From the NCBI GenBank assembly GCA_037783545.1, contig JBBELK010000386.1, positions 868,001 through 932,000 of the forward strand: a stretch of DNA of 64,000 bases, written 5' to 3'. The DNA is from Henricia sp. BOLD:AAB3569 (Eukaryota; Echinodermata; Asteroidea; Spinulosida; Echinasteridae). This document shows, piece after piece, positions 59,501 through 64,000 of the stretch. The position numbers were made by a program, and so were the translations under genes. A model generated the notes under the pieces. The model was given only the letters and a program-made list of their open reading frames with translations, was not told the origin of the DNA and did not search any database. Each line of letters starts with the position of its first letter. Positions within the stretch are counted from its first letter, which is position 1.

Positions 59501-60831
59501 ATCATTTCCTTCCTCCATCATGGCCAAATATAGCAGTGACAACTGAAATTTGTCCCATGGCTCTGATATTTGCTCAATAGGTGCACTCACCCGAGTTTGC
59601 AAATATTCCGAAGAGTACGCATCAATCCGATGTCTAGTTTCGGTAAAATCGGGGGGAAAGTTTGAGACCGTCCGTGCGATGAAATACCGACTTTTGACCA
59701 AAAATCAAATATGCGAATGCGCGAGAGCGGAGAGGTCAACACAATCTAGACTGGTTCGCTGTCCTCATATTTACTTCCCTTCATCTTACGGCGAAGGGAA
59801 GTAAATTGAGGATGTGGAACCAGTCTAGTGTTGACCTCTCCGCTCTCGCGCATTTGATTTTTGGTGAAACTAAAACTAAAGTCGGTATTTCATCGCACGG
59901 AGGGTCTCAAACTTTCCCCACGATTTCACCGAAACTAGACATCGGATCGATGCGTACTCTTCGGAATATTTGCAAACTGGGGTGAGTGCACCTATTGAGC
60001 AAATATCAGAGCCACGGGACAAATTTCATTTGCGTGAGTTTGCCACAGATTTGGAGTACATTAGACAACAGGGCTGAGGGTTTTCCGAAGCACTGCTCGC
60101 GGTTATTTACCTTTGACAAATATTACTAGTATAGGGCCTACCATCCTCTTGCAACAGTGCCCCTTTAAAGCACTCCCTATTAAACTCCTGCGTACAGTGT
60201 CACGTCGCTTTGCAGAGTAGAAATTCCCTGAGGTCTCAGGATGAGCATGGAGCTGAGGGCCTACTTGATCACAAAATTATACTTTTTAAACACATTTACT
60301 AACCTACTGCTTTTTTTTGCAAAGGTATAGTCTTGTGAGCTAACACGTATTTCAGTTTCACGATGAAAGGAGATATAAATGCTCAACTTACCAATTTCGG
60401 GTGTCGTTGAAACCCGGAGGTCGGAGGTAACCCGGAGGTAGAATTTGTTGTGACCGTGTGGTACATGCTACAAACATGGAGAAAGCACAACCTACCTCCG
60501 GCTTGTTATTTTAAAGGAACACGTTGCCTTCAGATTTCACGAAATCTCACGTTTGAGGGTGTTCCTTATACTTATTAAGAGTTGTTCTTGCAATAAAACA
60601 CATTTAATGTGTTATAATTAGTGAATGGTAATTTAAAAAAACAAACACTGACTCTTACCCCCACTACATGTCCCGCGAAATGTATACGTATTTCAAGCCG
60701 TCAATACGATCGTCCGGGTAGTGGGCAAAATGCAGCGACGAACAGGAGTTAGGCTGGCGCCGTAGCCAGTGGTCAGGTAAACCTATCAGATGAACGCAAG
60801 GTACCATACCATTCTCCGCCTCCCGAGACAT
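53546..60831 (-). CDS. DDO: D-aspartate oxidase, FAD-dependent (3' seven exons)
   Basis: Exons are 60,668-60,831 (uncertain), 58,609-58,674, 57,953-58,007, 57,270-57,364, 56,138-56,208, 55,375-55,492, 54,645-54,743 and 53,546-53,662. They carry D-amino-acid oxidase family motifs in order: GWHFSAMF...[17 protein letters not shown]...[33 protein letters not shown]...SSVRLERED; and the FAD-binding signature [19 protein letters not shown]. The enzyme oxidatively deaminates acidic D-amino acids to oxo-acid, ammonia and peroxide. The C-terminal AKL is a PTS1 peroxisome signal, and this with an overall DDO-like tail favours DDO over DAO. The 57,270 exon is 95 bp, one short of the required phase, with an apparent deletion at DL(V)IV. 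The N-terminal GxGxxG exons were not found. Confidence 0.85.
53944..54084. mobile_element. Hairpin element in DDO intron
   Basis: AATATTGGATGGCTTT...GGGTGATATGAGAATATACC with inverted GGTATATTTTCATATCACCC...ACATCCAATATT. About 140 bp, non-coding. Confidence 0.65.
54796..55360 (-). repeat. tRNA-like tandem array in DDO intron, eight copies
   Basis: Each unit of about 78 bp carries GCTCAGCTGGTAGAGCATCT on the minus strand, then TCAGAGGTCTTGGGG-like sequence and AAACCTGAGGGAGTATACCA. B-boxes are missing, so these are not tRNA genes. It abuts the DDO exon 55,375-55,492 on its downstream side. Confidence 0.75.
55545..55935. repeat. GAATGAAG/CGTTCACATTA repeat, MITE-like
   Basis: Several GTTCACAT, CGAATGAAGC and AAGTGG(C/T)TTT blocks recur in both orientations in the DDO intron. 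Probably overlapping old elements. No exon. Confidence 0.45.
55940..56370. repeat. Two dispersed repeats around a DDO exon
   Basis: 55,940-56,130 matches 22,490-22,680 (CATTTCTCAAAGACTATAGC, ACAAAACCATTTCAGGGG). 56,239-56,370 matches 22,000-22,110 (CATTTGCAATGACCCAA, GATAGCAATGGTAAC). The DDO exon 56,138-56,208 lies between them. Confidence 0.6.
56519..56659. mobile_element. Hairpin MITE family A, copy 3
   Basis: Arms TTAAAGACACAGGCTCGTCA and GACGAACCTATGCCTTTAA, with a mirrored CGCAGCTCCATGCC centre. Closely similar to copy 1 (30,311). In a DDO intron. Confidence 0.8.
56765..57005 (-). repeat. tRNA-like tandem array in DDO intron, three copies
   Basis: Same unit as 54,796-55,360. The first unit (56,765-56,835) keeps a B-box-like GGTTCAAATCC, as the edge unit at 29,880 does. 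This suggests arrays grow from a single inserted SINE head. Confidence 0.7.
57505..57703 (-). mobile_element. tRNA-derived SINE in DDO intron
   Basis: The minus-strand head begins AGCACGTGTGGTTCAGTGGG and has B-box ATGGGTTCGAGCCCCAC. A body with GTGGGCAAGACACTTAATC follows. Head and body layout is like the 52,551 SINE but with a different tRNA type. Confidence 0.7.
58070..58225 (-). repeat. tRNA-like SINE fragment
   Basis: On the minus strand, GGTGGTCGAGTGGTTAAAAC (A-box) and GGTTGTGGGTTCGAGTCCCA (B-box), then AGCACGCTATGAAG. Related to the cluster at 4,660 and 24,855. A second TTGCCCTTACCCAACGTAAT is at 58,330. Confidence 0.6.
58730..59510. repeat. Fold-back element, about 240-bp arms
   Basis: 58,930-59,206 is the reverse complement of 59,262-59,505 (GAAAAGCGCGGCATCTG, AATTGTGCCTAACTTTCCAT, GGTTCCGGCTGGTTCTCA). 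Before it, a short hairpin at 58,737-58,777 (CCCTACGGGA/TCCCGTAGGG). The outer 58,740-58,990 is related to 1,635-1,860. Lies in a DDO intron. Confidence 0.8.
59545..60035. repeat. 490-bp palindrome in DDO intron
   Basis: Arms of about 240 bp (AATTTGTCCC(A/G)TGGCTCTGA, TTTGCAAATATTCCGAAGAG and TCGCGCATTTGATTTTTGG blocks) centre on about 59,787, around GGGAAGTAAAT/ATTTACTTCCC. A few mismatches and indels exist, so this is not a simple sequencing fold-back. CTAGACTGGTTC near the centre recalls the motif at 17,206-17,540. Confidence 0.85.
60513..60655. repeat. Dispersed repeat starting AAAGGAACACGTTGCCTTCA
   Basis: This start is recalled from abundant repeats in sea star genomes. Only about 140 bp is seen here. 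Basis for the organism inference, from memory and not from a search. Confidence 0.4.
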
Positions 60832-60885
60832 GTGTGAAATGTAAACCCATACACACACACAGCAACACCGACTGGCTGTCAAAAA

Positions 60886-60949
60886 ATGGATCGTCAAGAG
60901 AACACAGCAGACGCGTCAAAAAAGAAAAACGAAAACCTCGCCAATCAGG
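60886..60949 (+). CDS. Possible first coding exon of a plus-strand gene
   Basis: ATG at 60,886 opens 21 codons (MDRQENTADASKKKNENLAN and Q), ending in a good donor (CAGG/GTAAGAA). The peptide is lysine-rich and hydrophilic, with no domain. It starts about 55 bp from the uncertain DDO-side exon on the other strand, so a shared promoter is possible. No downstream exon was identified. Confidence 0.25.
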
Positions 60950-61082
60950 GTAAGAATATTGTCATGGGACAAACCGATAGAAAGGACTTGGATGATTTAT
61001 ACCCAATGGTTATTGTAGACATGTATGGATTTTAATTGATCACTCATAAAAATTTATTTTGGAAAAGAGATAATACAAGAAT

Positions 61083-61193
61083 TAGGCTGGATCCGAATTA
61101 GTGGCGGTGGCTATGCTGTTACTGTGGGCGAACAATCACAGTCCTTAGAAACAGCACAGCAACAGCCAAAGCCACTAATTCGGATCCAGCCTA
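61083..61193. mobile_element. Hairpin MITE with TAGGCTGGATCCGAATTAGT ends
   Basis: About 111 bp. Arms are nearly perfect over about 30 bp, with mirrored GCTGTT/AACAGC further inside. Non-coding. Confidence 0.75.
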
Positions 61194-61199
61194 TTACAC

Positions 61200-61990
61200 A
61201 AGGTGTGCGGCTACAAACTAAACATATTTTTCTTAAATCGAGTATACACACCAGGCGCGGATCCAGAGGGGGGCGTTTTGGGCACCCCCCTTTTTTTAAA
61301 ATGCATTTTGTGCGTCCGCCTGTCCGCAATAAGCCGATATGACTAGCGTTTCTTTTTAAGTTTTTCCAAAATAGCTTTTATATAATATGTTATCAGACTC
61401 AGTGCTTCTGAATACCATGATAAAAAGTTGTGCATACGAGGGTTGATAGGATGTTCTGATGGGCAGCCATGATAGGGCCAGTCACATTGTCACCGTGCAG
61501 CATGTGAATTTTTTGTCACATCATACAAAATAAATTTCTGCCCCCTGTCATGGCCGCCGTTGCAAGGGGTCTATGGTATACACTTGACAAGAATATATCG
61601 TTGTTTTGACTCAGCAAATGCGAACTTAAAATACACATTTCAATGTACATGTATTTACATATAAAATAGTTACAGATTTAGGTAAAGTTATGGCACGGAT
61701 CACCATAATATAAACTTATTTTGATTTCAAATTTATACTCGAGATAATAAGAATTATCGACTACATGTATAACCATTTTGTAAGTGGTCGTCCAAAGTTG
61801 TCAACATTTTCACAGTTCTACAAAGCGTCGGACTTTACATGCACAATAAATGTTGATTAGTATTTTACTGAGAAGAAGGGGGGTCTTGAAAAATACTACA
61901 CTCTATAGAACCGTGAAAATGTTGACACCGTTGGACGGCACCTGAGCCACTTATTCAAAGAAATGCTGTTTTTTTTTCGAAATCCAAGTG
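61200..61990. other. Interval between DDO and the coiled-coil gene, no exon found
   Basis: Contains a partial CAGG(C)GCGGATCCAGAGG element at 61,252-61,310. 61,795-61,815 (AAAGTTGTCAACATTTTCAC) is partly mirrored at 61,915 (GTGAAAATGTTGACAC). The missing N-terminal DDO exons would be expected in or near here but are not recognisable. Confidence 0.4.
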
Positions 61991-61994
61991 TCGC

Positions 61995-63626
61995 TTATTT
62001 CAGGTTTTCAAAGTTTTGAACTGTTTTCAGTACAAAACCAACCTGGTCTTTGTCCTCGCCGGCTTTTTTTGGCAGTTGAGTTGGGTCGCGACCCATTTGT
62101 CTGAGAGTTTCACTAAGAGCGCTGTTGTCCTTCTTAAGGCCACTGACGATGCCTTGCAACTCGTCTACATCTCGTACTTTTCCCTCCAACTCGGTTGAAA
62201 GAGCTTCCTTGTCATTTTCAAGCCCCCGGACCATCACTTTAAGGCTCTCTACCTCTGCTACTTTGTTCTTGAAATCTTCCGAGAGAATCCGGTTTTCTTC
62301 CTCTGAGCTTAGAAGGCTATCCTCAAGCTTTGCGATCTGTTCAAGTCCCCTTTCGATGTTTTCCGAGAGAGCCACCTTGTCTTCTTCGAGTCCCACAATC
62401 TTGTTTTGCAGCGTTTCTATTTGCGCCAGCCTTAACCCAATTTCTGCCGAATGTTCGTCTTTGAGTTTCACAATTTGCGACATAAGTACGGTGATTCTCC
62501 ACTGGAGAGCGGTTGCATGGGTTTTAGCAAACCGCAGCTCCGCGTCTTGTTTTTTCTGTACGTCGTCCGCTTCTTGGTGAAGCGAGGTTAGGTGGTCTGT
62601 GAGTGTCGCGGACTCCTGCACTAAGCCGCTAGTTCGAGCTTTGACTGGTTCTAATTCTTCCACCTTGCGATGAATTCTGGACGACTTGTCGTTAGATGTG
62701 TCAAGTGTCTTAGTGAGTCTACTGAGCCTGTCTTCTACACCGTACCTAATCAGAAAATGCCACAATTTAAAGTTGAATCAAACCGAATATTGAAAAATTC
62801 TTGATAATTTCTTTAAAATAATTGATCTCTGGGAGGAGTGATTATTTCTCTGTAGGGCTTGCTGAGCTCACGTAATAGCCAACCCCAATCAGTCAGGAAC
62901 AACTGCACTACCGTGATTCGGGACCACCAATTGGCTTCATAGCTCAATTGGCATCTGCACATTAAGCAGAAGGTCCGCGGTTCGAAATTTTTAGGGAAAA
63001 AAATTGACTAATTTTTCTTGAAAATCTGAAATTTTCATAATTTCATATTTCAATTCCTGGGAGAGCAGTCAAGGTCAAATTCGAGGGATATAATTTTTTA
63101 AAATGTCTCGGAAATTACCCCGTTTCTAACCTATTTTCTACGAAAAATATAACGTTGGCCCAAAAACAAAAAAGTCAAATTTCATGCAATTTTGAAGAAA
63201 ATGTAGATGACATTTTTTGTCAAAAATAATACAAAAAACAATTTTTCTCAATTTGCCAAAAATTTACTTTTTTGAAAATGTCTCCGAAATGACTCATTAC
63301 ATACCAATTTCAGCTGTTTTTGTAGCTAATTTTTTTGGGGAAAAATTGAAAAATTTCTTTAAAATCTGAATTTTTCAAGGTCAAATTCAAGGAATATCAT
63401 CTATGGGTTCTAAGCAACATTTCCTGCAATTTTGAAGAAAGTTTTGTTCATATAATATTTTGTTAAAAAAAAATATTTTGTTAAAAAAATTATAATAATC
63501 TTACTTGAATGCCAAAATGTCGTTTCTGAGCGTCTGCAGATCACGTGGCCTCACACCCTCTGAGTTTTGCGATTCTGTGGACAGATTTGCCTGAATATAT
63601 CGAGAGTTTACCAACTTTAGAACACG
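61995..63626 (-). CDS. Coiled-coil protein, last two exons
   Basis: Exons 63,505-63,626 and 61,995-62,745 join in phase (FK/YGVEDRL), giving 290 residues to the stop. Acceptors (TTCGGCAG and TGATTAG) and donor (GTAAGA) are good. The long exon is a continuous heptad-rich coiled coil with internal repeats: LEEDKVALSENIERGL, LESSLLSSEEEN-like and LKKDNSALSETLRQMG segments. It ends in a short basic/acidic tail (GEDKDQVGFVLKTVQNFENLK). This resembles tropomyosin/myosin-tail-like structural or scaffold proteins, but no family can be named. Upstream exons lie beyond 64,000. Confidence 0.8.
62936..62996 (+). repeat. tRNA-like fragment
   Basis: GGCTTCATAGCTCAATTGGC (A-box) and GGTCCGCGGTTCGAAATTT (B-box), without a matching acceptor stem. 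It borders the satellite-like segment that follows and is probably a SINE head or tRNA pseudogene. Confidence 0.5.
63000..63445. repeat. Diverged, inverted relative of the 277-bp satellite
   Basis: In reverse complement it reads GGAAATGTTGCTTAGAACCC, then ATTCCTTGAATTTGACCTTGA, as in 13,800-15,340. It lies in an intron of the coiled-coil gene as about two degenerate units. This shows that the satellite family is dispersed. Confidence 0.7.
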
Positions 63627-63695
63627 CTGCCGAAAAGAACGAAAACAAAAACCTCCAGTTACACAAGTCCGCAAGATATAATTTTCTTAAAAATA

Positions 63696-63971
63696 TCAAT
63701 TCTTGATCAGAACAGGATTCTGTTGAACACAGTGAACTTGTGGATAACAAGGCACTGATCGACGAATCACTTTGGAATCGCTTTCAATACTGTTCTGCTT
63801 CAATGATTTCCTCCAGGTCCAAGAGGACCTGTTTGAACAAAGTGATTGCCACAGCAATGAAATGCGACATTTTCCATTTCTGGGAGAATTCAGCAGTTCT
63901 CTCAGAATTTTAATTTTTTTTGTTGGGTTATCAACTTCACTGAACCTGCGTGTGGGATGAACTGACGACAT
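63696..63971. repeat. Region related to 340-490; possible further exon not supported
   Basis: A minus-strand frame runs here, but the similarity to intronic sequence at 340-490 and 29,265-29,405 argues for a dispersed repeat. No clean donor toward 63,626 was found. Confidence 0.45.
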
Positions 63972-64000
63972 TTATGCGTCTCCCAAACAACCCCAGAAGT

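Noticed and set aside
62016-62580. Plus-strand serine-rich frames opposite the coiled-coil exon
   Set aside because: Antisense shadow of a clear coiled-coil coding exon with verified splice phase.
1-64000. CRISPR array, bacterial operon or prophage
   Set aside because: Spliced genes, SINEs, LINE tail and MITEs show eukaryotic nuclear DNA. Tandem repeats lack spacer structure.

Overview
The window is eukaryotic nuclear DNA from a marine invertebrate, most likely a sea star (asteroid echinoderm). It has short exons with GT/AG splice sites, long repeat-filled introns, many tRNA-derived SINE-like sequences, non-autonomous DNA transposons with inverted ends, satellites and the 3' end of a CR1/L2-type LINE. 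The sea star suggestion comes from recognising a few dispersed repeats (for example near 60,513 and 7,640) and is an inference. Only three or four protein-coding loci can be supported. Nearly all other long open frames are repeat translations.

Region 1 (1-29,745) is a giant inverted repeat. The left arm is 1-11,430, running off the window start. The right arm is 17,700-29,745, and a 6.3 kb satellite-rich spacer separates them. Each arm carries two convergent genes. The first is a receptor guanylate cyclase-type (ANF_receptor family) extracellular domain gene, on + in the left arm and on - in the right arm, where it continues to about 31,676. The second is a small unrecognised spliced gene on the opposite strand. 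The receptor frame ends in a stop just after the juxtamembrane part of the ectodomain, and no membrane, kinase-homology or cyclase exons are visible. The arms differ by indels, tandem-copy numbers and at least one amino-acid change. They are therefore diverged copies or alleles, unless the assembly has folded two haplotypes together.

Region 2 (31,700-52,300) has no gene I can support. It holds hairpin MITEs, a duplicated 1.8 kb element (36.5-38.4 and 39.8-41.5 kb) flanking a 119-bp satellite, a LINE 3' end, and long tandem arrays (84/112-bp type, 23-bp, 21-bp and 101-bp). It also holds a ladder of exon-like repeats with splice-like borders, one of which was interrupted by an 8-bp-TSD MITE.

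Region 3 (52,300-64,000) starts with a hAT-like non-autonomous element containing a nested SINE. A D-aspartate oxidase (DDO) gene follows on the minus strand (53,546 to about 60,831) and ends in the peroxisomal signal AKL. Its introns carry tRNA-like tandem arrays, SINEs and two nested fold-back structures of 0.5-0.8 kb. One exon has an apparent 1-nt deletion, and the N-terminal FAD-binding exons were not found. Upstream on the same strand are the last two visible exons of a coiled-coil protein gene (61,995-63,626).
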